Shown one piece after another: positions 42,907 through 53,540 of a DNA stretch of 64,000 bases. This stretch comes from Postechiella sp039985655 (GTDB lineage Bacteria > Bacteroidota > Bacteroidia > Flavobacteriales > Flavobacteriaceae), in contig JBDWSF010000016.1 in NCBI GenBank assembly GCA_039985655.1, forward strand, positions 124,001-188,000, read 5' to 3'. The position numbers and the translations under genes are program-made. The notes under the pieces were generated by a model that was given only the letters and a program-made list of their open reading frames with translations, made no database searches and was not told the DNA's origin. Every line of letters begins with the position of its first letter. Within the stretch, counting starts at the first letter, position 1.

Positions 42907-45900
42907 TTAATGTTTTTTAATAACTAGTTTGGTATTTACATCATCAAAAGTAACATCTATACCACTATCTAATTTGTCTATAATTTCTAATTCTTCAGTT
43001 AATGTTTCCGCCTTAATATATTCGATATTAGTTTGTACTGCATTTACTATTTGTTCATCTTTTTGCAGAATTACATCAATTCTGTCTGTTACTTCGAAGC
43101 CTGAATCTTTTCGTAAATTTTGAATTCGATTTACAAGCTCTCTAGCAATTCCTTCTTTACGAAGGTCTTCTGATATAGTAACATCTAAAGCCACTGTTAA
43201 AGCGCCTTCATTAGCAACAAGCCAGCCTTCGATATCTTGCGATGTAATCTCCACGTCATCAAGCTCTAAAGTAATATTTTTTCCATTAACTTCAACGTCA
43301 ATATTACCATTTTGTTCTATTTTTTTGATATCTTCAGAATCAAACTGCCTTATTGCATTGGCTATCAGCTTCATATCCTTACCAAAGCGAGGACCTAAAG
43401 CTTTAAAATTAGGTTTTATTTGTTTCACAAGTATATCTGAAGCATCTTCTAAAAGTTCAACTTCCTTCACATTTACTTCATGTTTTATCAAACTTGAAAC
43501 AGCCAAAATCTCTTCTTTCTGTTCCGCATTGTCAACAGGAATCATTATTTTCTGAAGTGGTTGACGTACTTTTATTTTCTCCTTAGCTCTTAACGATAAA
43601 ACTAACGATGATATTGTTTGAGCCGCTTCCATTTTACGTTCTAAACTTTTATCTACAAAAGATTCCTTATAAATAGGGAAATCTGCTAAATGCACACTTT
43701 CAAAAGTTTCTTTTTTAGAAACCGAATTTAAATCTAAATACAGTTTATCCATAAAGAACGGTGCTATAGGCGCTCCTAGTTTTGCAATAGTAACCATACA
43801 TGTATATAATGTTTGGTAAGCCGAAATCTTATCGGTTTGATAATCTCCTTTCCAGAAACGCCTTCTACTTAAACGCACAAACCAGTTACTTACATAATCT
43901 TGTGTAAAGTTTGAAATCGCTCTCGCCGCTTTTGTCGGCTCGTAATCTGCGTAATACGTATCTACTTTCTGAATTAATGTATGCAATTCAGATAAAATCC
44001 AACGGTCAATTTCTGGGCGTTCTGCTAAAGGAATATCTGCTTCAGCATAACTAAATTTATCGATATTTGTATATAATGTAAAGAAGGAATAGGTATTATA
44101 AAGTGTTCCGAAAAACTTACGCTTTACTTCTTCAATACCATCTAAATCGAACTTTAAGTTATCCCAAGGATTTGCATTAGAAATCATGTACCAACGCGTT
44201 GCATCGGCTCCATAATTACCTAAAGTTTCAAAAGGATCGACAGCATTACCAAGACGCTTAGACATTTTTTGTCCGTTCTTATCTAAAACCAATCCGTTTG
44301 ACACGACATTTTTATAGGCTTTGGAATCAAACACCATCGTTGCTATGGCATGTAGCGTATAAAACCATCCACGAGTTTGATCGACACCTTCTGCTATAAA
44401 GTCCGCAGGAAATGTTGTTCCTTTATCTATTAAATCAGTATTTTCGAATGGATAATGCCACTGTGCATAAGGCATAGAACCAGAATCGAACCAAACATCT
44501 ATTAAATCGCTTTCGCGGAACATTTTTTGTCCTGAAGGTGAAACCAATATGATTTCATCTACAATACTTTTATGTAAATCTAATTTGGCATAGTTTTCTT
44601 CGGAATTGTTTCCAACTTCAAAATCAGCAAAAATATCTTCGGCTAAAACACCTGCTGAAACGGCTTTTTGCATTTCATTTTTAAGCTCTTCAACTGAACC
44701 TATACAAATTTCTTCTTTACCGTCTTCGGTTCTCCAAAGTGGTAACGGAATTCCCCAATAACGAGATCGCGATAGATTCCAGTCGTTTGCATTAGCCAAC
44801 CAATTACCAAAACGTCCTGTACCAGTAGATTTTGGCTTCCAGTTAATGGTCTCATTATGGGTAACCATTTTATCTTTTACATCGGTAACCTTAATAAACC
44901 AAGAATCTAATGGATAGTATAAAATGGGTTTATCAGTACGCCAACAATGCGGATAGTTGTGCTTATATTTTTCAACCTTAAAGGCTTTATTTTCTTCTTT
45001 TAATTTGATAGCAATTTCAACATCTACTGAACGTTCTGGAGCTTCACCATCATTATAATATTCGTTCTTAACATACTTACCACCAAACTCAGCCATTTCT
45101 GGTCTAAACTTACCTTGTAAATCTACAAGCGGCACCAAATTATCGTTTTCATCTTTTACTAAAAGCGGTGGTATTTCTGGAGTTGCTTGTTTTGCAACCA
45201 AAGCATCATCTGCTCCAAAAGTTGGTGCTGTATGCACGATACCTGTTCCATCTTCTGTCGTTACAAAATCTCCTGCAATGACTCTAAATGCATTTTCTGG
45301 ATTGTCATTTGGTAACGCGTATGGTAATAGTTGTTCGTATTTTATTCCGACTAAATCTTTTCCTATAAATTCTTTTACTACGCAAAATGGAATTTTCTTG
45401 TCGCCTTCTTTGTATTCTAAAAGTGCTGATTTTTCTTCAACTTGATTAAACAACTTTCCGCCAAATTGTTTACCAACCAATGGTTTTGCCAAAACAACTT
45501 TAATTGGTTCAAAAGTATATTGGTTATAGGTTTCAACTAAAACGTAATCGATTTTTGGGCCAACGGTTAACGCTGTATTACTTGGTAATGTCCATGGTGT
45601 CGTTGTCCATGCTATAAAATGAACAGCGCCTTCGTTTTGTAAAAAAGCTGGCAATGTATTTTCTATAGCTTTAAACTGTGCAACAATAGTTGTATCTGTT
45701 ACATCTTGATATGCGCCTGGCTGATTAACCTCGTGCGAGCTAAGACCAGTTCCTGCTTTTGGTGAATAAGGCTGAATGGTATAGCCTTTATACATTAATT
45801 TTTTAGTATAAATCTCTTTTAACAACCACCATACACTTTCCATGTATTTGGGCTCGTAAGTAATATACGGATCGTCCATATCTACCCAATATCCCATTTT

Positions 45901-46314
45901 TTGAGTTAGATCATTCCAAACATCTGTATAACGCATCACTGCTTTTCGGCAGGCTGCATTATAATCTTCAACAGAAATAGATTTACCAATATCTTCTTTA
46001 GTAATTCCTAATTCCTTTTCTACACCCAACTCAATAGGTAAACCATGGGTATCCCAGCCTGCTTTACGCTTAACTTGGTAACCTTTCATGGTTTTATATC
46101 TCGGAAAAATATCTTTTATAGCTCGTGCTAAAACGTGGTGTACTCCTGGAAGTCCATTTGCCGATGGCGGCCCTTCGTAAAATACATAGGGTTCTTTACC
46201 TTCTCTAGTGGAAACACTTTTTTCAAAGATGTTATTATCTTGCCAATATTGTAGTATCTCGTTTGCTACATTTGGTAAGTCAAGTCCTTTATATTCAGGA
46301 AATTTCGTGCTCAT
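42907..46314 (-). CDS. ileS: Isoleucyl-tRNA synthetase (long, eukaryote-like type)
   Basis: From the start at 46314 (MSTKFPEYKGLDLP) the protein has 1135 residues. The frame opens at 46404, but the 30 extra residues are not family-like. Class I motifs are seen: GPPSANGLPGVHHV in the HIGH position and KMSKRLGN near residue 690. The editing domain lies between, with WTTTPWTLPSNTAL and AGDFVTTEDGTGIVHTAPTFG. KMSKR and the long C terminus mark the eukaryote-like group, which is generally less sensitive to mupirocin than the E. coli type. It charges tRNA-Ile. The dksA-like gene follows at once. Confidence 0.97.
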   Translation of the reverse strand: MSTKFPEYKGLDLPNVANEILQYWQDNNIFEKSVSTREGKEPYVFYEGPPSANGLPGVHHVLARAIKDIFPRYKTMKGYQVKRKAGWDTHGLPIELGVEKELGITKEDIGKSISVEDYNAACRKAVMRYTDVWNDLTQKMGYWVDMDDPYITYEPKYMESVWWLLKEIYTKKLMYKGYTIQPYSPKAGTGLSSHEVNQPGAYQDVTDTTIVAQFKAIENTLPAFLQNEGAVHFIAWTTTPWTLPSNTALTVGPKIDYVLVETYNQYTFEPIKVVLAKPLVGKQFGGKLFNQVEEKSALLEYKEGDKKIPFCVVKEFIGKDLVGIKYEQLLPYALPNDNPENAFRVIAGDFVTTEDGTGIVHTAPTFGADDALVAKQATPEIPPLLVKDENDNLVPLVDLQGKFRPEMAEFGGKYVKNEYYNDGEAPERSVDVEIAIKLKEENKAFKVEKYKHNYPHCWRTDKPILYYPLDSWFIKVTDVKDKMVTHNETINWKPKSTGTGRFGNWLANANDWNLSRSRYWGIPLPLWRTEDGKEEICIGSVEELKNEMQKAVSAGVLAEDIFADFEVGNNSEENYAKLDLHKSIVDEIILVSPSGQKMFRESDLIDVWFDSGSMPYAQWHYPFENTDLIDKGTTFPADFIAEGVDQTRGWFYTLHAIATMVFDSKAYKNVVSNGLVLDKNGQKMSKRLGNAVDPFETLGNYGADATRWYMISNANPWDNLKFDLDGIEEVKRKFFGTLYNTYSFFTLYTNIDKFSYAEADIPLAERPEIDRWILSELHTLIQKVDTYYADYEPTKAARAISNFTQDYVSNWFVRLSRRRFWKGDYQTDKISAYQTLYTCMVTIAKLGAPIAPFFMDKLYLDLNSVSKKETFESVHLADFPIYKESFVDKSLERKMEAAQTISSLVLSLRAKEKIKVRQPLQKIMIPVDNAEQKEEILAVSSLIKHEVNVKEVELLEDASDILVKQIKPNFKALGPRFGKDMKLIANAIRQFDSEDIKKIEQNGNIDVEVNGKNITLELDDVEITSQDIEGWLVANEGALTVALDVTISEDLRKEGIARELVNRIQNLRKDSGFEVTDRIDVILQKDEQIVNAVQTNIEYIKAETLTEELEIIDKLDSGIDVTFDDVNTKLVIKKH

Positions 46315-46422
46315 TTCTGCTTTATTCTTATAAGGATGCGAATTTAAGAAATTTTGAGAAAAAAGAGAGATTAAAAATGACTTTTGATATTCGAAAAAGC
46401 TCATCTCAATATTATATTATAA

Positions 46423-46605
46423 TTATTTCTCTTTTGAAACACTTCCTCTCTTTAAAATAACTTCTATTGTTTTTGAAATAGGAAGTACTTGAAGCAAAGT
46501 TTTCAGGACCTCATTTACAGCCTTCATTTTCTTTATTGGCATTACCCAATAAATCAGAAGAACAATCAAAAAGGTTAGGCAAAGAATTTTAATTATATTT
46601 TCCAT
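46423..46605 (-). CDS. Small single-span membrane protein
   Basis: A 60-residue product with one hydrophobic span (residues 5-23), then a basic amphipathic stretch (PIKKMKAVNEVLKTLLQVLPISKTIEVILKRG). It lies 108 bases upstream of the ileS start on the same strand. Its composition resembles short conserved flavobacterial membrane proteins, but I cannot name one. It may be a leader-type ORF or an independent small protein. Confidence 0.45.
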   Translation of the reverse strand: MENIIKILCLTFLIVLLIYWVMPIKKMKAVNEVLKTLLQVLPISKTIEVILKRGSVSKEK

Positions 46606-46850
46606 TACTTATTGTTATTATATGGAAACAAAATTAAATCATTAGTTTGAAGCTTCCCAAGATCCAGTTATTAACTAGCAGTTAACTATTTAACAGTTAA
46701 CAACTATTTCATTTAAAATTGAAAACGGAATTAAAAAGACTTAAAACATAAACCCAATAAATTCCTCATTTTCATAAATGAGATGAATTTTTAGCATAAA
46801 AAAAGCCAAAACAAATGTTTTGGCTTTCAAAATATATTAATAAAACTAAA
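46606..46850. other. Intergenic region with repeated CAGTTAAC
   Basis: CAGTTAAC occurs at 46679-46686 and 46694-46701, 15 bases apart, within a run of AGTT/AACT motifs at about 46665-46706. This could be a regulator site for the downstream minus-strand genes. The terminator of the T9SS-cargo gene occupies the other end. No gene is seen. Confidence 0.35.
46802..46827 (-). terminator. Intrinsic terminator after the T9SS cargo gene
   Basis: AAAGCCAAAACA (46802-46813) pairs over 12 bases with TGTTTTGGCTTT (46816-46827). The preceding A-run gives the U-tract on the minus-strand transcript. It lies 23 bases past the stop codon. Confidence 0.88.
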
Positions 46851-49800
46851 CTAGTTAATTATCATTTTTTTAGAAAAAACTTCGTTAGCATCAGATCTGA
46901 AATAAGCAACATAACTTCCTACTGCTAAAGTTGGAATATCGATACCGTTTTCTAAAGTATTTTGAGATATATTATCAAGTTCTAAAACCGATTGACCTAG
47001 CATATTTACTAAGGAGAACCTTTTAATTGAAGTATTTAATTTTTTAGCATATAACTTTCGGTTATCATTTTGATAATACACAAAGTTCTCTGTTTGTTTA
47101 GTTTCTTCTATTCCTAAAGCTTGCTGCTCAGACTGAAATACAATTTCGAATCTTGAATTAAATTTTCCTTGTTCGGATGAAAAACTATACGCGGTGTTTT
47201 CAGTTAAATCAAAATAGTCTCCTGTAAAAGTATCTTTTAAATAAATGTCTTGAGCTTCATCAAAATTTTCAGATTCAATCATTTTAATCTCAAAAGAATT
47301 ATCTCCTGACGATTTAAAATTTAACGATACAACTTTATCGTCTGTAACTTCACTATAAGCTTGTATATTCATATCCGTTCCTTCAAAATTTAAATGGATA
47401 TCGTTATTATTATCATCTGCATTTTTGGCGTCATATCCATAATCATAAGCATCGGTTGTAATATTACTAAACCCTAAAAGCAACTCTCTATGTGTTGATG
47501 GTCCAGAAACAGATTTCATTTCTAAACGTATTTTTCTCAATCTATTTACGTCTTCTTCTTTTACTACAGTTGTTTTACTATTTTTAGTACTGCCACCTTT
47601 TAAAAATACAGATCCTGTTTCGTAAGACCCATCAGCATCAGACTCTTTAATAAACACACGTTGATTATTGTTAAACTCTACGGTTCCGTCAGCAACAATT
47701 TCGGTAATAAATCCTTGCCCAACTGGAAGGTATTTAGAAGGTGTTTTTGTTCCATCTTGAGACCCATTATTACCACCTTCAATGCCTACAAACTGATATG
47801 CTCGTGTAGCTCCCAATTTATTTACTTGGGCGTAGCCGCCATTATATTCATCAAGATAATGAGAAGTTCCGCTCCACTGTTCCCACAAGTTTAATGTCCC
47901 TTCAATAACGCCTTCATTATCATCTATAAACTTATGAATATCTAAAGCAGACGGGTATGGATTCCCCATTAAGTATTCTGTTTTTGATACTACTGCTACT
48001 GAGCCAACACCACCTGTATCAACAACATCAATTAATATAGTACCATTATTAGGTTTGCCTTCAAAAATGTATTGTTGATCTGTTGGTACTCCTGTACCTT
48101 TATGAATATACCCAACACCTGGATTAATAGGTGAGCTTGGAGATACTTGCTCCCAATCCCAATAGGTCACAGCATTTTTAAAAGTATATATCCAATAAGT
48201 GCTTATACTTCCATTTCCTGAATAACCCGAGGTAAATTGCCAATTAAAACCAGCTTCATCTTTTAATAAATTCAATTTAAAACTAGAATTATTTGTATTA
48301 TTTGTAGCTGCGTTATTGTCTGACAAACTGGTCACACTTGTTTCTCCTACTGGTGACGCCCAATAATTGTACCAATAGGCGCTTCCTGTTCCTTCTTGTC
48401 TTCTTAGTATTTTACCTGTTGCAGAGGTTACTAAATCACTGTTTTCTGTTTGAATTAACTGTGCATCTCCCTGAAGATCTATAGTTCCGTTTAACTCTAA
48501 ATACCAATCATTTTCTAGTAATATATCTGTATGAATGGTTAATGTGCTTCCTGAATCTACAATTAATCCTAGCGTGTTCACATTGTGACATGCTGAAACA
48601 TTACTTGCTATTTGCACAATACTCCAATCTTTATTGGTAGCCGTGTTTTCTATATCCCAAACATCGCCATATAACCATGTAGATTCTGTTGCCCAAGGTG
48701 TATTATTTACTGAAACATAAGGCATTGGTGCTGTTTGATCTTGAACCGTATTTATATTATATAAGGTTAGCGTTTTATTATTTCCTGAATAATCTAATGT
48801 CGCATTGGTTTTAATATCTGTCATTGGATAATACGCAATTAAATTTCCCCAAGGTATTGTTGCATTTGTTAATGCATCATCAATATCTTTTTCTACAATA
48901 GCGCCTTTAATAACTCCTGAATTATTTTCAATTTCTTGATATACCATTTTGCTTAACTGATCTGTAGTCAGCAAAGTATTAAAAACTCTTACTTCATCAA
49001 TATCGCCTTTAAAATATTGTTTACTTGCTACGTCGCTTGACAATCTACCGACTTCGAAATTACCATTAGAGTCCTCAGTATTTTCAATGACTGCTCCAGA
49101 AGTATCAACATCAGTAGAACTTAATAAAGCACCATCTAAATAGATACTTAATCTGCCTGTCGCACTTGTATACGTTCCTGCTATATGATGCCATTCGTCA
49201 AAATTAATAGCACTACAATTCACAGATTTTTCGACATTTCCTAATGATTTAATTGTAAACGTTGGTGTTTTTCCATTTTGAAGCCATAATCTACAGCCTG
49301 TATCTTCGCCTGCTATTGTCATATCTATAGAATTACCTAAATCGGATTTGACCCAAGCCATAATAGTGACATTATTTAATCCATCTATAAAAGCCGTTCT
49401 TGACAAATAATCGTCTATTCCATCAAAATCTATGGATGCAAACTCTGGTGGATTAACATCAAATAAATCTCTATAATCTAAATCGCCGCCTAATGTAGCA
49501 TCGCCATCTACATCTTCAAAAGAATTGGTTAAATCTGAAACGTCACCAGTAGAGACTTCATCATTAACATCTAAATGAGCTGTTACTGAATCTAAATTAT
49601 CGTGTAAACCATCATTATCATTATCTATATTATTAACAGTATCTGCATGTCCATTTTCTTCAATATCAGGTGTACCGTCATTATCTGAATCACTATCTAA
49701 ATAATCGTCTATTCCATCACCATCAGTATCTTCCAATTGATTTAAATCTGTACCACCCATGGCCGACTCATAAACATCATCTAAACCATTATTATTTGTA

Positions 49801-50618
49801 TCTGTTATACTACTACTTATATTACTTGGTGGGATATAGCCTATAGTAGGTTGCGCTTCCACATTATCAGGAATACCATCATCGTCACTATCTATATCTA
49901 TATAATCATAAACACTATCACCATCTCTATCTAGACATGCTGTTGTATATCCTTCATCAAAATTCATATCATTATCCATACTCACTACGAAACTGTAAGT
50001 TCCAGCAGTAATGTATACATCATCCTCAAATAACTGCCAAGGCGTATTTGAAGAATCGCCGCCTATTGGACTAACAGAAAAAGTGGAACTATCTGCAATA
50101 AGCGTACCTGAACTACCTGAGTTACCAGTAAAAATACGTAAACGCGCAGTACCTGTTCTACCATCACGAGACGAAAAATAACCTCCGTAAGTTAATTTAG
50201 CATTACTAGCAACAATGAATGATTGATAAAAATCGTTAGAACCTGAAGCAATATCAAGATAATATTGAGCTTCACCAGCTCCTGTTAATGGATTGGCATC
50301 TTCAAACGGACCACCATTTCCATAATTATATCCCCCTGCACCATCAACTTTCACAATATTAGATTTATCACCTGACCCTAAAATCCATGGAGAAATATCT
50401 ACATTGATATTATTTCCATTATTCAGTCCTGTTTTATTATCAAATCCACTATCAACCAACAAATTTTGGCATTCAAGAGTATCAATAATTCCATCATTAT
50501 CATCATCTAAATCTACTGAATCGTTTATTCCATCACCATCAGTATCTTGAGCGTATACGGTGTTCGTCAAAAAAAATACTATTGTAAAGAGTATTTTTAT
50601 AAATAGTGTTTGTTTCAT
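46851..50618 (-). CDS. T9SS-secreted protein with thrombospondin type 3 repeats and LamG-like domain
   Basis: The 1255-residue product has a signal peptide (about 23 residues, ending TVYAQ). Calcium-binding thrombospondin type 3 repeats occur at about residues 24-50 and again at about 230-380 (DTDGDGINDSVDLDDDNDG and several like it). A LamG/concanavalin-like domain spans about 395-560 (FASIDFDGIDDYLSR to DIDEVRVFN), followed by a long beta-rich region. A T9SS type A sorting domain ends the protein (KKLNTSIKRFSLVNMLGQSV to VFSKKMIIN). It should be exported through the outer membrane and attached or released at the surface. An adhesin or polymer-binding role is likely; the ligand is unknown. 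Confidence 0.92.
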   Translation of the reverse strand: MKQTLFIKILFTIVFFLTNTVYAQDTDGDGINDSVDLDDDNDGIIDTLECQNLLVDSGFDNKTGLNNGNNINVDISPWILGSGDKSNIVKVDGAGGYNYGNGGPFEDANPLTGAGEAQYYLDIASGSNDFYQSFIVASNAKLTYGGYFSSRDGRTGTARLRIFTGNSGSSGTLIADSSTFSVSPIGGDSSNTPWQLFEDDVYITAGTYSFVVSMDNDMNFDEGYTTACLDRDGDSVYDYIDIDSDDDGIPDNVEAQPTIGYIPPSNISSSITDTNNNGLDDVYESAMGGTDLNQLEDTDGDGIDDYLDSDSDNDGTPDIEENGHADTVNNIDNDNDGLHDNLDSVTAHLDVNDEVSTGDVSDLTNSFEDVDGDATLGGDLDYRDLFDVNPPEFASIDFDGIDDYLSRTAFIDGLNNVTIMAWVKSDLGNSIDMTIAGEDTGCRLWLQNGKTPTFTIKSLGNVEKSVNCSAINFDEWHHIAGTYTSATGRLSIYLDGALLSSTDVDTSGAVIENTEDSNGNFEVGRLSSDVASKQYFKGDIDEVRVFNTLLTTDQLSKMVYQEIENNSGVIKGAIVEKDIDDALTNATIPWGNLIAYYPMTDIKTNATLDYSGNNKTLTLYNINTVQDQTAPMPYVSVNNTPWATESTWLYGDVWDIENTATNKDWSIVQIASNVSACHNVNTLGLIVDSGSTLTIHTDILLENDWYLELNGTIDLQGDAQLIQTENSDLVTSATGKILRRQEGTGSAYWYNYWASPVGETSVTSLSDNNAATNNTNNSSFKLNLLKDEAGFNWQFTSGYSGNGSISTYWIYTFKNAVTYWDWEQVSPSSPINPGVGYIHKGTGVPTDQQYIFEGKPNNGTILIDVVDTGGVGSVAVVSKTEYLMGNPYPSALDIHKFIDDNEGVIEGTLNLWEQWSGTSHYLDEYNGGYAQVNKLGATRAYQFVGIEGGNNGSQDGTKTPSKYLPVGQGFITEIVADGTVEFNNNQRVFIKESDADGSYETGSVFLKGGSTKNSKTTVVKEEDVNRLRKIRLEMKSVSGPSTHRELLLGFSNITTDAYDYGYDAKNADDNNNDIHLNFEGTDMNIQAYSEVTDDKVVSLNFKSSGDNSFEIKMIESENFDEAQDIYLKDTFTGDYFDLTENTAYSFSSEQGKFNSRFEIVFQSEQQALGIEETKQTENFVYYQNDNRKLYAKKLNTSIKRFSLVNMLGQSVLELDNISQNTLENGIDIPTLAVGSYVAYFRSDANEVFSKKMIIN

Positions 50619-50896
50619 AGGTTAAATTTTAACAGTCTTAGGAGAACTATCTTTTTAATACTATAAAAAATACCTTTTATTCAAATGGATTTTAAAAACT
50701 TTTCGAGGGGATTTTGTTAAAATCTATAAAAACAAACATATAAACTTTTGTTTTTTAACAAATTAACAAAGCAATATTACTATAAGAAACTGATACCTCC
50801 AAATAAAACACTTGCTTTTTTTCGATAAAAAGTAAATAAATGCGTTAACACGTGGTTTTAAGTGAGTTAATTCTTATGATTAGAATATTATTTAGA
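50619..50896. other. AT-rich intergenic region
   Basis: These 278 bases separate the radA 3' end from the start of the T9SS cargo gene. They should hold the cargo gene's promoter, but no clear TAnnTTTG or terminator hairpin was found. Confidence 0.4.
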
Positions 50897-52255
50897 CTAA
50901 ACAATATATCCAACCAAATCTTCAATTTTAGAAATTAATTGAATTTTAATCACTGTGTTTTTAAGTGAAATTTTATTGTATTTAGATACAAAAATGGTTG
51001 AAAAGCCAAGTTTTTCAGCCTCTAAAATGCGCTGTTCCACACGTTGCACGGGGCGAATTTCTCCAGATAAACCTACCTCGGCAGCATAGCAAAAATCTTT
51101 TTGTAACGCGACATCTTCGTTTGAAGATAAAATGGAAGCTACAACTGCTAAATCTATGGCTGGATCATCAACAGTGATACCGCCTGTAATATTTAAAAAG
51201 ACATCTTTTGCCCCCAAACGGAAGCCTGCACGTTTTTCTAAAACGGCTAATAACATATTTAAGCGTTTTGCATTAAAACCTGTGGCGCTACGCTGTGGTG
51301 TTCCATAAACTGCCGTACTCACCAAGGCTTGAACCTCTATCATTAATGGACGCATACCTTCTAAAGTCGCCGCAATGGCGTTACCCGATAGTTCTTCATC
51401 TTTTTTAGAAATTAATAGTTCTGACGGATTAGAAACTTCTCGTAAACCCGAACCTTGCATTTCGTAAATGCCCAATTCGTTGGTGGAACCAAATCGGTTT
51501 TTATTGGCTCTTAAAATTCTGAACACATAATTACGATCGCCTTCAAATTGTAAAACCGTATCTACCATATGTTCTAAAATCTTTGGCCCAGCGATATTAC
51601 CATCCTTTGTAATATGGCCAATTAATAAAACGGGGGTTGCTGTTTCTTTAGCAAATTTTATAAGCTCGGTAGTACATTCTTTAATTTGCGAAATACTTCC
51701 CGAAGACGACTCTATATAATCACTATGCAAAGTTTGAATAGAATCTATTATAACAATATCAGGCTCTAAAGCTTCAATTTGTTTGAAAATATTTTGAGTT
51801 TTGGTTTCGGTAAGAATGTAACAATTGTTATTATTTGGATTAATACGTTCGGCACGCATTTTTATTTGTTTCTGACTTTCTTCTCCTGAAACATATAGGG
51901 TTTTGTATGGCAATTTTAACGATACTTGTAGTAGTAATGTGCTTTTACCAATGCCAGGCTCACCTCCTAATAGTGTTAACGAACCGGGGACTATGCCTCC
52001 ACCTAAAACACGGTTAAATTCAGAATCAAAAGTATCTAGTCGTGGTTCTTTAGAAACATCAATATCTTTAATTTTTAAAGGCATTGATGCTCTTTTTTTT
52101 GCAGATGTTGGCGTTTTCCAGTCGCTTTTTTCTGCTTTTTGTATCACTTCTTCAACAATCGTATTCCATGCTTTACAAGCCGTACATTGCCCTTGCCATT
52201 TTGCATATTGATTACCACAACTTTGACAAAAAAAAGATGTTTTTACTTTAGCCAT
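50897..52255 (-). CDS. radA: DNA repair protein RadA
   Basis: The 452-residue protein has the RadA features in order: a four-cysteine zinc finger (CQSCGNQYAKWQGQCTAC, residues 10-27), the RecA-type Walker A GGEPGIGKST (near 90), the RadA-specific KNRFG motif (near 255), and a Lon-like C-terminal domain (FLNITGGITVDDPAIDLAV). It promotes branch migration of recombination intermediates as a DnaB-like hexamer. It lies 55 bases after the esterase-fold gene on the same strand; a CTCTCC/GGAGAG inverted repeat at 52270-52284 lies between them. Confidence 0.97.
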   Translation of the reverse strand: MAKVKTSFFCQSCGNQYAKWQGQCTACKAWNTIVEEVIQKAEKSDWKTPTSAKKRASMPLKIKDIDVSKEPRLDTFDSEFNRVLGGGIVPGSLTLLGGEPGIGKSTLLLQVSLKLPYKTLYVSGEESQKQIKMRAERINPNNNNCYILTETKTQNIFKQIEALEPDIVIIDSIQTLHSDYIESSSGSISQIKECTTELIKFAKETATPVLLIGHITKDGNIAGPKILEHMVDTVLQFEGDRNYVFRILRANKNRFGSTNELGIYEMQGSGLREVSNPSELLISKKDEELSGNAIAATLEGMRPLMIEVQALVSTAVYGTPQRSATGFNAKRLNMLLAVLEKRAGFRLGAKDVFLNITGGITVDDPAIDLAVVASILSSNEDVALQKDFCYAAEVGLSGEIRPVQRVEQRILEAEKLGFSTIFVSKYNKISLKNTVIKIQLISKIEDLVGYIV

Positions 52256-52269
52256 ATTCTTCTCCTAAC

Positions 52270-52284
52270 CTCTCCAAAGGAGAG
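52270..52284. repeat. Short inverted repeat CTCTCC/GGAGAG
   Basis: CTCTCC and GGAGAG flank AAA between the esterase-fold gene and radA. A looser relative (CCCTTT...AAAGGG) lies near 28872-28893. It may belong to a short dispersed flavobacterial repeat; there is no U-tract. Confidence 0.4.
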
Positions 52285-52310
52285 ACATTAATTCAGTTCT
52301 TAAATTTAAA

Positions 52311-53459
52311 CTAATATCCAAAATCTTGTTTTATCGAATCTGCCTTTTCTAGCATTAAATCTTTTGTTATGCCTGCAATTTCGTTTAAAGGATAAGCCGA
52401 TTGATAAGTACGCATTGCTTTTTTAGGTTCTCCTGTTTCTTCGTAAAAACGCGCTAAATAATAACTTCCTAAAAGGGTTTCTGGATATTGTTTTCTAGCC
52501 ATTTTTCCTAATTCTTCAAAATATTCATAGGTTTCATTTTTTTCGATAGCTGCAGAAATGGCTTTAAAATCGTTAATTAAAACCTGTTTTTCTATTCCAA
52601 ATAAATCTAAAATAGTTTGATATTTCTCTTGAAGATATAGCGTTGGAGAAATTTCTAATTCCAATATCGTTTCTTTATATTCTTTTTTAGAAATAGGCTG
52701 AAAGACACTAAAAATATTTTCAATCGCATTAGGGATCGCATGTGTTGGTACCGAATAATGCGTTGGCCCTTCGAAACTATTAAAGCTATAGTGTAGATTT
52801 TCATTATCGATAGCCGAAATATCGGTATTTAATGTCATCGTCATACGCTTAACAGACTTACTATCATTATTTGTATTTGCTAAATAATAGAATATTTTAT
52901 TTTGTAATTCCCCTAGCTGCTCAGGAATATAATCTAACATATCTGGTGCTAATTCTGGACTAACAACAATGTATGCATTAAACAAAGGTTGCGGTTTTAA
53001 TAAATAGTAATTTATAAAATTGGCTGTTTCGCCATGCCCAACGGCTATTTTAAAGTTTCCTATTCTGTAATTCTTTTCTATATGCGGAATTAACTCCATA
53101 CCAATAAACTCGAAAAAGCCTGCTCCAGTTTCTACGGGCAACGAATTTTGCTCAGAATACATACAGTCATCATATCGTTTTTCAAATTGATTAACTCCAA
53201 CAACAATAGCATCGGGCATATCTTCCCAATACGAATAATAATCTGTGTTTCCTGCCACAGCTTCAAACATATAATCACCATCTAAAACCACAAATAAAGG
53301 ATACGTTTTATCAACATTTTTCTCGTAACCACGCGGTAATTGAATTTTAAGCTGACGCCCTTCACCTAATTTTGAAGACTCTATGGTTTCGTATTTAACT
53401 TGTGCTTGGGTAAAATATATTGAAATAAGACATACTAAAACAGAAAATAAGTGCTTCAT
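52311..53459 (-). CDS. Esterase-fold alpha/beta hydrolase lacking the serine nucleophile
   Basis: The 382-residue exported protein (signal peptide to about YFTQAQ, 20) has the esterase-D-like fold: YPLFVVLDGDYMF, DAIVVGVNQFEKRYDDC, and then VGHGETANFINYYLLKPQPLFNAYIVVSPEL. In active relatives the elbow reads GHSxGG; here residue 143 is Gly in place of Ser (GHGET), so normal esterase activity is unlikely. The His region (GPTHYSVP) is kept. The last 110 residues are helical and TPR-like. It may be a binding protein derived from an enzyme, perhaps of siderophore or sugar-ester type. Confidence 0.8.
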   Translation of the reverse strand: MKHLFSVLVCLISIYFTQAQVKYETIESSKLGEGRQLKIQLPRGYEKNVDKTYPLFVVLDGDYMFEAVAGNTDYYSYWEDMPDAIVVGVNQFEKRYDDCMYSEQNSLPVETGAGFFEFIGMELIPHIEKNYRIGNFKIAVGHGETANFINYYLLKPQPLFNAYIVVSPELAPDMLDYIPEQLGELQNKIFYYLANTNNDSKSVKRMTMTLNTDISAIDNENLHYSFNSFEGPTHYSVPTHAIPNAIENIFSVFQPISKKEYKETILELEISPTLYLQEKYQTILDLFGIEKQVLINDFKAISAAIEKNETYEYFEELGKMARKQYPETLLGSYYLARFYEETGEPKKAMRTYQSAYPLNEIAGITKDLMLEKADSIKQDFGY

Positions 53460-53540
53460 TTTGAATACTGAATTTGAGATTTATACTGGCAAGGTAATAA
53501 ATAAGCTAAAACTTTTCAAGCGAATAAAAATTGAAAAATA

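Noticed and set aside
49430..50560. Repetitive DNA as a possible CRISPR or satellite array
   Set aside because: The repetition comes from Asp-rich thrombospondin type 3 repeats in a coding gene; there are no fixed-length repeats with spacers.
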